Below are positions 1-7,013 of a DNA stretch of 13,611 bases, piece by piece. The notes beneath the pieces are model-generated. The model worked only from the letters and a program-made list of their open reading frames with translations, ran no database searches and was not told the DNA's origin. Each line of letters opens with the position of its first letter. The stretch's first letter is position 1. Position numbers and translations under genes: made by a program. The stretch spans positions 1-13,611 of the forward strand of contig JBQCIO010000064.1 in NCBI GenBank assembly GCA_051953655.1, given 5' to 3'. Source of the stretch: JBQCHF01 sp051953655. GTDB taxonomy: Bacteria > Actinomycetota > Actinomycetes > Motilibacterales > Motilibacteraceae.

Positions 1-2974
1 CCGGGGCGAGGCCGGCCGGACCGGCCACCGCGCTGCCGGCGGCCGCGGGCGAGGCGACGCCCGGAAGGGTTGGGCTGCGGCGGACCGGGACCGCGACCGG
101 ACGGACCGCCGGCAGGCCGCTCGGTGCGGCGGCGCCGGCGGTGGCGGCGAGCTCAGCAGGGTGCGCACCCGCCACCCCGCGAGCGGAAGGGCTCGCACCG
201 CCGGTCGCGGCCGCACCCCGAGGACCTGCTGCCCCCGCCGGCGGGGGCAGCAGGAGTGCGGCCGGAGCCGCCGGCGCGGAGCTCTGGGCCTCGTCGCGGG
301 AACCGTCCGGCGCCCCGGCGCCGCCCGCCCGCCCCGCGCCCGGAACGAGCACGGCCCGGCGCAGGACCCGTGCCGGACCGGACGCCGGCACCCCGATCCG
401 GGTGGCCGGGACGAGGTCGGCACCGCTGCTCAACCCTGTGGTGAGGCGGGCACGCTGCACCATCGGGACGTCTGCGGTGTGGTCGTCCGCACCGGCATGA
501 CCTGCGGCGGCAGCCGCGGGACCGTTTTCTCCGACACTCCGTCGGAGTGCGGCTGCGGCCGGCGCGGACGAGGGCCGCAGCGGTACCCCTGTCTGAGAGC
601 GCGCGGCGACGCCGACGGCACCGACGGCACCGGCGGCACCGGCGGCACCGGCGAGGTGCGGTCGCACCCGGCCGGCCCAGCTGCGGCGGACGGGGACGTC
701 GGTCGGGGCCAGAGCCCGGGCCGAGCGATGGTGGGCGAGCAGCGGGGCGGACGCGGCCAGGGACGTCGCGCCGCCGGCCCGCCGGGCCGACGACGAGGCT
801 GCGGGCGTCGACGCGGTCGACCACGCCGGCGCCGACGGCTGCGGCGCGGCGGCCGGCGCACCGGCGCGACCGGCCGCGCGGACCGTCCACCGGCGCAGCA
901 GGGCGCGCCTCCCCTGGGGCGACGCCTCCGCCCCGCCGGCCGCGGGCGCTGGGGTCGCGGGGGTCGCTGCAGCCGCCGGGGACGGCCTGACGGCGGTGGC
1001 GGGCTGGACGGTGGCTGCCTGGACGGGGGCTGCCTGGACGGTCGCTCCCCGGACGGTGGCTGCCTGGACGGTGGCTGCCTGGAGCGAGCCGGTGGGACGC
1101 GCGCCGGTCAGCGCCCGGGAGGCGGCCACGGCGGCTGCGGCGGGAGCACCGGCGGGAGCCACGGACCCGAGGCGGGCGGCCGGTCCGGGCACCAGCGCGG
1201 AGGACTCGGCCAGGGCACGGCGCAGCGGCCCGCCGCCGGGCAGCGCAGGATCGTCGGCCATGCCCCGCGGAGCGGTCCGGGCAGGGGGCGCGGCGCTCGC
1301 GCCGTCGCCGGTCCGCCGGCGCAGCACGGCGGCGAGGCTGCCGGGCCGGCCGATCCGGGACGCTTGAGGTGCCTCTGCCCGCTCCGGTGCCGAGGTCCCG
1401 CCTGCCCGCGCCGACCCGCGCTCGCTCCCAGCGGTCGATCCGGCGCCGGCAGCGGTGGGGCCGGCGGTCGTAGTCGGGCCGGTGGGCGTGGCCGCTGTGC
1501 TGGCCGCCGGGGTGATGGCTGCTGTGGTGCTGCCCGCCGCGGTGGTCGCTGCCGCGGTGCTCGCTGCCGCAGTGCCGGCCGCCGCGGGGACGGCCGTCCC
1601 GGCCACCGGCGTCGGGAGCACCGACGCCGGCACGCCGGCGTCCGTCGAGGTGTCCGCGACGGCGAGGACGGGCGCGGCCCCAGCATGCGCGGCGGAGCGA
1701 GCCGGGGTCGACCCGTGCGCGGCGGAGCCGGCCGACGTCGACGGGGACCGGCGGAGGACAGCCTGCGTCGCCTCAGCCTCCTGCTCCGCCTGCTGCGACC
1801 CGGCGAGCCGTTCCGGCTGCGCGAGACGGGCCGCCCCCGGGCCCGGTGCGGGGGCCAGTCGGTGCGCGGCCAGAGCGGGCGTGATGGCGGTCGCCCGTCG
1901 GCGCACGGCGGCCACCGGCGACGGCGTCGGCCGGCTAACCACCGCGGGGAGCGCGCCGTGACCGGCGGCCGCCCCGGCGGCGATCAGAGCGCGCGGGTGC
2001 GGAACGGTCACTGAGCCGGTCACCGGCTGCGCGGCGAGCGCGGGCGAGAGCCGCGCGTGCACCATCCGGCGGACCGGCGACGACGGCAGTTCCCCGGAGC
2101 GGACCCGCGCCACCGGGGACAGTCCCGGGTGGACCAGCAGGTCGGCCCGGGCGCGGGCCGCGGCGGACACCGCGGCGCGCCGGCGGACGGTGAGGGCGGG
2201 CCCGAGGCGGGGTGCCGGCGAGGCGGACGGGGCCGCCGACGGGGCGCCGGACGCGGCGGCGCTGAGGGACGCGGTCGGACCGCCGGCCCCCCCGCCGGGC
2301 AGGCCGGAACCGCCCGGGCCGCTCGACGGCAGCGGGGCGGAGGAGGTGGCACCGGCACCTGCCGACGAGGCTCCCGCCCCCGGTGCAGAGGGCGGGGACG
2401 TCGCGGGCCCGCCGGACGCTCCGGCCGTGGGCGTGGGCGGGCGCAGCGGCGCGAGGTCGCGGGAGAGCAGCATGCCGCCGGCCGCCCTCACGGCGTCGAG
2501 CCGGCGCACCGGGACCTGGCGAGGGGCGACCGCGGCGGCCGTGCCGCCGGGCGCCTCTCGGGTGGGCACCGGGGAGACGATGCGGCGCAGCGCGCGCGGC
2601 GGGTGCGCGCTGGTGTCGGCCAGCTCGGCGAGGGAGGCGGCGGGGGGCTCGGGGCGCCACCACCGGGGCACGCCGACCTGGGCCGTGGCGGCGGTGCGCC
2701 GCACCGGCAGCTCGCCCGGCGCGGCGGTGGCCGTGGGCAGGGCCGCCGCGAGCCGGCGTCGCACCTGCGGCGGACGGCCGAGGTCCGCCGCGAAGCGAAG
2801 GCTCGCGGCTCCCACGCTGCCCGGCCGCGCCGGTGCGCCGCCTGGTCGGCCCGGCCGGCGCAGCCGTGCTGCCACCCCCTCGGAGAGGGGGTGGCGAGGC
2901 GTCCCGGCCGCGCTCTCCGACGGCTCGCCGGACGACGGTGGGCGAGAGGTGGCGGGAAGGTGCGGCGCCGTCAC
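1..2974 (-). CDS. Giant Ala/Pro/Arg-rich low-complexity protein of the eCIS operon (partial, runs off the left edge)
   Basis: From a GTG at 2974 that overlaps the stop of the second tube gene (GTGA), this frame reads 991 codons to the window edge without a stop. I recognise no domain. Composition is extreme: Ala, Pro, Gly, Arg, Ser, Thr and Val dominate, and I saw no Cys, Lys or Tyr. A Gly/Ser/Pro-rich stretch lies at about residues 183-256, an Ala/Thr-rich stretch is encoded at about 1610-1480, and pentapeptide repeats are encoded at 1080-991. Short [V/L]RR motifs recur along the chain (about residues 39, 72, 92, 130, 157, 264, 302 and later). The overlap with tube 2 and the strongly G/C third positions support a real coupled gene; openness alone is weak evidence at this GC content. 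In other eCIS loci a LysM/hub gene often follows tube 2. Possible roles (inference) are a disordered structural or length-determining part, or the N-terminal part of a large cargo. No HExxH motif is visible in the part present. Confidence 0.7.
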   Translation of the reverse strand, partial: MTAPHLPATSRPPSSGEPSESAAGTPRHPLSEGVAARLRRPGRPGGAPARPGSVGAASLRFAADLGRPPQVRRRLAAALPTATAAPGELPVRRTAATAQVGVPRWWRPEPPAASLAELADTSAHPPRALRRIVSPVPTREAPGGTAAAVAPRQVPVRRLDAVRAAGGMLLSRDLAPLRPPTPTAGASGGPATSPPSAPGAGASSAGAGATSSAPLPSSGPGGSGLPGGGAGGPTASLSAAASGAPSAAPSASPAPRLGPALTVRRRAAVSAAARARADLLVHPGLSPVARVRSGELPSSPVRRMVHARLSPALAAQPVTGSVTVPHPRALIAAGAAAGHGALPAVVSRPTPSPVAAVRRRATAITPALAAHRLAPAPGPGAARLAQPERLAGSQQAEQEAEATQAVLRRSPSTSAGSAAHGSTPARSAAHAGAAPVLAVADTSTDAGVPASVLPTPVAGTAVPAAAGTAAASTAAATTAAGSTTAAITPAASTAATPTGPTTTAGPTAAGAGSTAGSERGSARAGGTSAPERAEAPQASRIGRPGSLAAVLRRRTGDGASAAPPARTAPRGMADDPALPGGGPLRRALAESSALVPGPAARLGSVAPAGAPAAAAVAASRALTGARPTGSLQAATVQAATVRGATVQAAPVQAATVQPATAVRPSPAAAATPATPAPAAGGAEASPQGRRALLRRWTVRAAGRAGAPAAAPQPSAPAWSTASTPAASSSARRAGGATSLAASAPLLAHHRSARALAPTDVPVRRSWAGRVRPHLAGAAGAAGAVGAVGVAARSQTGVPLRPSSAPAAAALRRSVGENGPAAAAAGHAGADDHTADVPMVQRARLTTGLSSGADLVPATRIGVPASGPARVLRRAVLVPGAGRAGGAGAPDGSRDEAQSSAPAAPAALLLPPPAGAAGPRGAAATGGASPSARGVAGAHPAELAATAGAAAPSGLPAVRPVAVPVRRSPTLPGVASPAAAGSAVAGPAGLAP
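225..254. repeat. Perfect 30-bp palindrome
   Basis: Two 15-base arms (cctgctgcccccgcc and its reverse complement) meet with no spacer. It lies inside the Ala/Pro-rich open frame, where it encodes part of a Leu-Leu-Leu-Pro-Pro-Pro-Ala-Gly stretch. As RNA or single-stranded DNA it could form a very stable hairpin. No U-tract follows on either strand, so it is not an obvious terminator. Confidence 0.85.
614..649. repeat. Short 9-bp tandem repeat (4 units)
   Basis: Four 9-base units of the form (g/g)(a/g)cggcacc lie head to tail, two starting gacggcacc and two ggcggcacc. On the minus strand they encode a run of Gly-Ala-Ala/Val tripeptides within the giant low-complexity protein. This is a coding microsatellite likely to vary in length by replication slippage without breaking the frame. 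Confidence 0.75.
991..1080. repeat. 15-bp tandem repeat encoding QAATV pentapeptides
   Basis: Five 15-base units with consensus ggacggtggctgcct run from 1006 to 1080. Three are identical, one has a single change and one is more diverged. A degenerate sixth unit lies at 991-1005. On the minus strand each unit encodes one pentapeptide of the type Gln-Ala-Ala-Thr-Val. Since 15 is a multiple of three, unit gain or loss keeps the giant reading frame intact. Confidence 0.85.
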
Positions 2975-3447
2975 GAGACGTTCCGCGCGGAGAAGCCGGA
3001 GTGGGCCACCTCGAGCTCCTCGGTGAGCGGGGCCGACTCGTCCACCGACAGCGACGGCCCGCTCCAGCGGACCGGGAAGGCCCCCGACAGCTCGTAGGAG
3101 CGCAGGCGGTTGCCGCCGAAGTCGAGCACCGTCACCGAGGCCGTCGCCCGTTGGAGCTTCCCGCCGGCACCCTGGAAACCCTCGCCCGCGGACTTCTGCA
3201 TCCACGAGAACAGCGCGTCGGACTGGGTGAGGCCGCGGCTGAACACGAGGTTCGGCCAGCGCATCTGCCCGGGGAACTGGTGGACGTACCCGTTGGTGCC
3301 GCCCTCGGCGTACTCCTCGACGGTGAGGGTCACCTCGAGGCCCCGCACGCTGCGGAAGGTGCCGATCGGCACGCCGTCCACCTCGAGCAGGAAGGCCGCG
3401 GAGACCGGGGGCTCCCCCCCGAGCGCGGTCATGTCACTCGCCGGCAC
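2971..3447 (-). CDS. eCIS/phage tail tube protein, second paralogue (T4 gp19-like)
   Basis: A 158-residue protein of the contractile-tail tube family (T4 gp19-like / conserved phage tail region proteins), which stack as hexameric rings inside the sheath. It shows the usual N-terminal Phe-Leu-Leu-Glu-Val-Asp-Gly strand, a central Gly-Leu-Glu-Val segment (about residues 35-40), a Trp-Pro-Asn-Leu-Val-Phe-Ser-Arg-Gly-Leu block (about 64-73), and a C-terminal Gly-Ala-Phe-Pro-Val segment. eCIS loci commonly carry two or three tube paralogues, one forming the bulk and others adapting to the baseplate; this copy is probably an adaptor (inference). The GTG at 3447 is preferred because AGGAGG lies six bases upstream; an ATG at 3432 is the alternative. 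It overlaps the preceding small gene by 14 bases, and its stop overlaps the next start. Confidence 0.92.
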   Translation of the reverse strand: MPASDMTALGGEPPVSAAFLLEVDGVPIGTFRSVRGLEVTLTVEEYAEGGTNGYVHQFPGQMRWPNLVFSRGLTQSDALFSWMQKSAGEGFQGAGGKLQRATASVTVLDFGGNRLRSYELSGAFPVRWSGPSLSVDESAPLTEELEVAHSGFSARNVS

Positions 3448-3610
3448 TGCGCACCTCCTCCCACGCCCGCTCGTTCAAGCTCGCCACGGCCCGCACCATG
3501 CGGACCCGGTCGAGGTGCTCGAGGTCGAGCAGGTCGTCCAACGGCCAGTGCAGGTGGTAGGCGAGGTAAGCGATCTCCTGCCAGATCGCATCGGCCGGGT
3601 AGCGCAGCAT
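3434..3610 (-). CDS. Small DUF6760-like protein, resembling phage P2 GpE'-type tail chaperone extension
   Basis: A 58-residue protein starting Met-Leu-Arg-Tyr-Pro and containing Glu-Ile-Ala-Tyr-Leu-Ala-Tyr-His-Leu-His-Trp-Pro-Leu (about residues 12-24), followed by an Asp/Leu/Glu segment and Arg-rich helix. Small proteins of this kind sit between the two tube genes in many actinobacterial eCIS loci. The His-Trp-Pro and Leu-Asp-Leu-Glu pattern recalls the small E' product of P2-like phages (GpE family), part of the tail-assembly chaperone pair; that parallel is from memory. The start has no strong ribosome binding site, and lies in the same frame as the upstream gene, separated from its TGA by only five codons. 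Its end overlaps the second tube gene. Confidence 0.78.
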   Translation of the reverse strand: MLRYPADAIWQEIAYLAYHLHWPLDDLLDLEHLDRVRMVRAVASLNERAWEEVRSAGE

Positions 3611-3625
3611 GAGCGATCGGTCGCG

Positions 3626-4153
3626 TCAGCTCCGGGCGGACGCGACCTCCTCGATCGAGCTGCGGCGGCTCGTGGACGTGGGCCCGGTCCCCGTGGCGTC
3701 GCCGGCCGACCGACCCTCCCCGCCGTTCTCCGACGGAGCATCGGAGGCGGCAGCGGGCTCCGGAGCAGCCACCGGGGCGGCGGGGCCGAGAGCAGCGGGG
3801 TCCACCGGCTGCGGCGGCGGGGCGGTCTGCGCCTGCGCCCGGAGCAGCGCCTCGTACTCCTCCTGGTCACCGAAGTTGATGACGCCGTAGAAGTCCTGCA
3901 GGAACGCCAGGTCGGCCGCGAACAGCCCCTCGATCTCGTTGCTCGTGACGTAGTCGATGGAACCCAGCCGCTCGGCGGCCCCCGCCCGCACCCGGTTGGT
4001 GCGCCGGGGTTCGACGGGGCCGGTGACCAGGGGGTCACGCAGCGGCTCGAGCTCGTCGCGAGCCGTCGCCAACCGCATGACCCCCTCGCGGTGCACGGTT
4101 CCGTCGGGCCCCACGTACCCGCGAGGGAGCACGAACGGGTAGCGGGACTGCAC
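3626..4153 (-). CDS. Conserved eCIS protein between tube genes, probable tail-assembly chaperone-like
   Basis: A 175-residue protein. The N-terminal half (residues 1-97) looks conserved: Arg-Gly-Tyr-Val then His-Arg-Glu-Gly-Val-Met-Arg-Leu-Ala-Thr-Ala near residues 11-31, and a segment Ile-Glu-Gly-Leu-Phe-Ala-Ala-Asp-Leu-Ala-Phe-Leu-Gln-Asp near 74-87. The C-terminal half is Pro/Ala/Ser-rich and likely disordered. Proteins with this layout sit between tube genes in eCIS loci. In contractile phages the same slot holds tail-assembly chaperones such as P2 gpE or Mu gp41, and a chaperone role is an inference from this position. The GTG start at 4153 lies two bases after the tube-1 stop, so translation is probably coupled. 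The central stretch (about 41-62) looks less conserved than I would expect. Confidence 0.82.
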   Translation of the reverse strand: MQSRYPFVLPRGYVGPDGTVHREGVMRLATARDELEPLRDPLVTGPVEPRRTNRVRAGAAERLGSIDYVTSNEIEGLFAADLAFLQDFYGVINFGDQEEYEALLRAQAQTAPPPQPVDPAALGPAAPVAAPEPAAASDAPSENGGEGRSAGDATGTGPTSTSRRSSIEEVASARS

Positions 4154-4155
4154 GG

Positions 4156-4623
4156 CTACTTCACCCGCTCCAGGCGGTCGATCTCGAGGGTGATGGTCTC
4201 CTTCATCGGGCTGTTGTTGCTCACGTCCAGCCCGTCGACGGAGATCTTCGAGATCCAGCCGTTGACGAAGTTGTAGCGGGCCAGCTCCTTGTGGCTCGCG
4301 TCGTACATGACCACCGAGCCGTTCTTGCGGGCCGCGGTCATCGCGCCCTTCTCCGAGGTGCTCTTGAACCACTTCCAGATGCCGTCGTTGTCGATGTCGA
4401 CGACAGCGAGCCGGGTGAGGGTGAGCTGCCCGGTCTTCTGCTTCTGGCCCAGGGTCTTGATGGTGAGCAGCTTGCCGTCCTTGCCCACCTGGGTGAGCTC
4501 AGCGACCTCGACACCGACGTCGAGCCCGCTGACGCTCATGAGCATCGACATCGGGTTGCCGTCGATCTCCAGGAAGAAGGAGTTGGCGATGAGGGTGGTG
4601 TCTGCGACAAGGTCGTTCGGCAC
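4156..4623 (-). CDS. eCIS/phage tail tube protein, first (major) paralogue
   Basis: A 155-residue tube protein. It shows the family start Asn-Ser-Phe-Phe-Leu-Glu-Ile-Asp-Gly (residues 14-22), then Ser-Val-Ser-Gly-Leu-Asp-Val (30-36), a Lys/Gln-rich loop, a Trp-Lys-Trp-Phe segment (83-86) and a C-terminal Glu-Thr-Ile-Thr-Leu-Glu-Ile strand. These proteins polymerise into the inner tube that is driven forward when the sheath contracts. It follows directly after the sheath gene with a 50-base gap, the standard eCIS sheath-tube order, so it is most likely the bulk tube subunit. The start is GTG at 4623, eight bases after a GAGGAGA ribosome binding site. It is richer in Lys and Asn than its neighbours, as expected for an abundant structural protein. 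Confidence 0.94.
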   Translation of the reverse strand: MPNDLVADTTLIANSFFLEIDGNPMSMLMSVSGLDVGVEVAELTQVGKDGKLLTIKTLGQKQKTGQLTLTRLAVVDIDNDGIWKWFKSTSEKGAMTAARKNGSVVMYDASHKELARYNFVNGWISKISVDGLDVSNNSPMKETITLEIDRLERVK

Positions 4624-4673
4624 GGTCTACGTCTCCTCGTGGTTTCGGTGTGGCTGGGATGAGGAGCCGGCCG

Positions 4674-6239
4674 TCAGCCGGCGACCTGCTTCTGCTGGGC
4701 GATCCGGAAGATCACGAACTCGGCCGGCTTCACCGGCGCCAGCCCGACCTCGACCACGAGCTTGCCCTGGTCGATGCTCTCCGGCGGGTTGGTCTCCGCG
4801 TCGCACTTGACGTAGAAGGCCTCGTCGGCGGTGGCGCCGAACAGGGCGCCCTGGGACCACAGTCCACGCAGGAACGCGTTCAGCGTCCGCTTGACGCCCT
4901 CCCACAGGGTGACGTCGTTCGGCTCGAACACCGCCCACTGGGTGCCGTCGAGGATGGTCTTCTCGACCATGTTGAACAGGCGGCGGACGTTGATGTAGTT
5001 CCAGTCGGTGTCGCTGGAGAGCGTGCGAGCGCCCCAGATGCGGATGCCGCGGACACCGAACGGACGGATGCAGTTGATGCCGATCGGGTTGAGCAGGCCC
5101 TGCTCGGCCTGGGTGATCGGGCGCTCGATGTCGAGGACGCCGCGGATCGTGTCGTTGGCCGGGGCCTTCCAGACACCGCGGCTCTCGTCGGTGCGGGCCC
5201 ACACGCCGGCCACGTGGCCGCTCGGCGGCACGAAGACCTCGCGGTCGCCGTTGACGCCGATCGGGTTCTCGACCTTGATCCAGGGGTAGTACATCGCGGC
5301 GAAGGCGCTGTCGTACATCGCGACCTCGCTGCGCCACTCCTTGATCTGCTGCGGCGTCATCCCGGGCGGGGCGTCGAGCACGGCCATCCGGTTGGTGTGC
5401 TGCTCGCAGTGCGCGATGAGGGAGGTCTGCACCGCCTTCCACAGGCCGAGGTCGAGCGAGCCGTCCTCCTTGGTGGCCGCGGTGACCAGGTCCGGCACGA
5501 TGACCATCGTGACGTCCTCGGCGATGGCCAGGCCGTTGATGCCGCGGCGCTGGGTCTCGCTGCCGGCGAAGGTGCGGCCGTTGACCGGGACCGGGACGGG
5601 CGCGGCCTTGGCGAGGGAGTAGACGCCCGGCTTCATCAGCTCGATCTGCGAGGACAGGTCGGCGTCGGCGGCGAGGTCGACGCTCACCTTCACCTTGGTG
5701 GAGGTCTTGTTCACCACCGTGGCGGCGTCGTTCTTGCCGCCGAGGGTGAGCCCGCCGAAGGACTCGACGACGTCGCCGTCCTGCACGATCTCGATGCGGA
5801 AGGTCGGCTCGGCGTCGTCGCTCTCGGGCTCCTCCGAGCTCACCGAGATGGCGAGGGTGGCGTCCGGCTCGACCGACTCGACGACGACCGGGGCGCCGAG
5901 CGCGCGGTCGGCGGCGGGCAGCGCCGTGCGGGAGGGCTCACCGGCCGGTGCGCTGTTCGGCACCCGCACGATGTAGGCGAGCTGGCCGCCGTTCTGGAAG
6001 TAGCCGTAGACGGAGAGCGGCAGCATCGCGCCGGGCACGAACGAGCCGTAGAGCTGCTCGAACTGGGTCCAGCTGGTGACCAGGCGCGGCGCCAGGCCGT
6101 CGGGGTCGGCGGGGTTGTCGGTGGGGTACCGCTCGGTGAACCCCACGAAGGCGGCGACGGCCGTGGGGGCCGCGGCGAGCACCTTCTGGCTGGAGGGCAC
6201 CTCTTCGACGTAGACGCCGGGAGCGGTGTAGGTCGGCAT
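4674..6239 (-). CDS. Contractile tail sheath protein (eCIS sheath)
   Basis: A 521-residue sheath subunit that would wrap the inner tube and contract to drive it through a target membrane. The N-terminus has the classic Thr-Ala-Pro-Gly-Val-Tyr-Val-Glu-Glu-Val (residues 5-14). A beta-rich, acidic insertion occupies roughly residues 110-190. The conserved C-terminal domain has Asp-Trp-Asn-Tyr-Ile-Asn-Val-Arg-Arg-Leu-Phe, then Trp-Ala-Val-Phe-Glu-Pro-Asn, and ends in a Lys-Pro-Ala-Glu-Phe-Val-Ile-Phe segment and short tail, as in Afp/PVC and phage sheaths. The ATG at 6239 fits a GAGGAG seven bases upstream; the ATG at 6245 is too close to it. One sheath gene is visible, whereas Afp and PVC carry several. 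The frame stays open upstream to about 6497 but that part looks non-coding. Confidence 0.96.
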   Translation of the reverse strand: MPTYTAPGVYVEEVPSSQKVLAAAPTAVAAFVGFTERYPTDNPADPDGLAPRLVTSWTQFEQLYGSFVPGAMLPLSVYGYFQNGGQLAYIVRVPNSAPAGEPSRTALPAADRALGAPVVVESVEPDATLAISVSSEEPESDDAEPTFRIEIVQDGDVVESFGGLTLGGKNDAATVVNKTSTKVKVSVDLAADADLSSQIELMKPGVYSLAKAAPVPVPVNGRTFAGSETQRRGINGLAIAEDVTMVIVPDLVTAATKEDGSLDLGLWKAVQTSLIAHCEQHTNRMAVLDAPPGMTPQQIKEWRSEVAMYDSAFAAMYYPWIKVENPIGVNGDREVFVPPSGHVAGVWARTDESRGVWKAPANDTIRGVLDIERPITQAEQGLLNPIGINCIRPFGVRGIRIWGARTLSSDTDWNYINVRRLFNMVEKTILDGTQWAVFEPNDVTLWEGVKRTLNAFLRGLWSQGALFGATADEAFYVKCDAETNPPESIDQGKLVVEVGLAPVKPAEFVIFRIAQQKQVAG

Positions 6240-6620
6240 GCGCATGCTCCTCGCGGGTGGTGCGGACCTGGTTGACGAGAGTGCTGTCGATGGCGCGACA
6301 GGTGGTGCGACCGGGCCGAGCGGGCCCGGGTGGAGCAGGGCTGGAGGTCCGCGCCATGACGCTCTGCGCAGGCAATCCGCACGGAACGTAGCAGCGGGCA
6401 TGGCCCGGAAACTGGAGATTGACCGAATCTGCGGCCAAGTCCCCTTGACGCCCCTCGTGACGGGGGCGACGGGCACCCAGGCCGGGGTTCCGAGCACGGC
6501 AGATGCCGCGAAACGGACAGCATTCGCTACCGCCCGACCGGACCGGACGGCGGGACGTCGGGACGGCAGGACGGCGGGGACAGGTGCGCAGGGGGGACCG
6601 GCCGCGCCGTCAGCCGACGA
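6240..6620. other. Non-coding gap between PAAR-like gene and sheath gene, probable operon leader
   Basis: No convincing gene is visible. The stretch at about 6400-6430 is lower in GC than its surroundings, as expected near a promoter reading leftward into the sheath gene, but I cannot assign -35/-10 boxes with confidence. A 6-bp-stem hairpin (cgcccc/ggggcg) lies at 6449-6468. Degenerate ggacggc(g/a)ggacg repeats at about 6541-6582 lie just after the PAAR-like gene. These could be termination or regulatory structures, but nothing proves it. Confidence 0.5.
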
Positions 6621-7013
6621 TCAGCCGACGATGGTGCGGGTCGTCCCGGGGAAGGTGATGGTGATGACCCCTCCCCACGCGCAGGTGCAGACGCTGGGCG
6701 AGGCGAGCACCGGCTGCCCGCCGACCAGGGTGCGCGGGGCGGTGGCGGCCCACGGGCCGGTGGGGACGGGGATGCACGGCATCGGGGTCAGCACCCCGAG
6801 GGCGGCCGTGGTGGCCGCGGCGACCGTGGGGTTGGCCAGCGACTGGCACATCCCGAACGGCGGGATGTTGACGGCCGGCGCCATGTCCGTGATCGCCGCG
6901 ACCGGCTTGCCCTCCACCATGACCCGGCTGGTGGGCAGCACGTTGAGGGTGGCCGGGGCCAGGCCGAAGCTGCAGCTGAGCATCGCCCCGGCGTCGACGG
7001 CAGGACCGCTCAC
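6621..7013 (-). CDS. DUF4280 PAAR-like protein (candidate spike tip)
   Basis: A 130-residue protein with the DUF4280 pattern: an early Cys-Ser-Phe-Gly-Leu-Ala-Pro (residues 14-20), a Thr-Asp-Met-x-Pro-x-Val-Asn-Ile segment (42-50), Phe-Gly-Met-Cys then Ala-Asn-Pro (53-62), a Pro-Cys-Ile-Pro (79-82), Gly-Pro-Trp (86-88) and a final Cys-x-Cys-Ala-Trp-Gly-Gly (109-115). DUF4280 proteins are PAAR-like; PAAR proteins cap the spike of contractile injection systems and can carry effectors. Here it lies upstream of the sheath on the same strand, and a tip role is inferred from family plus context. The GTG at 7013 overlaps the lipoprotein stop (GTGA) and has AAGGGAG upstream, so the two genes are translationally coupled. 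No C-terminal effector domain is fused. Confidence 0.87.
   Translation of the reverse strand: MSGPAVDAGAMLSCSFGLAPATLNVLPTSRVMVEGKPVAAITDMAPAVNIPPFGMCQSLANPTVAAATTAALGVLTPMPCIPVPTGPWAATAPRTLVGGQPVLASPSVCTCAWGGVITITFPGTTRTIVG

Noticed and set aside
991..1080. Possible CRISPR-like array
   Set aside because: The 15-bp units are head to tail with no unique spacers; it is a coding minisatellite.
161..2014. Long plus-strand open frame (617 codons) opposite the giant minus-strand gene
   Set aside because: Its product is Arg/Gly/Cys-rich with no recognisable motif, the usual look of an antisense frame in GC-rich coding DNA, while the minus frame is coupled to tube 2.
1..2974. DUF4157-type metalloprotease effector in the giant frame
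   Set aside because: No HExxH motif or VRVHTD-like segment is visible in the part present; one could still lie beyond base 1.
4650..6275. Plus-strand open frame (541 codons) covering the sheath gene
   Set aside because: It is an antisense shadow rich in His, Asp, Arg and Gly; the sheath on the other strand is unmistakable.
6240..6497. N-terminal extension of the sheath protein (open frame to about 6497)
   Set aside because: The family N-terminus begins at 6239 with a proper ribosome binding site, and the upstream translation has no sheath-like or signal-like content.
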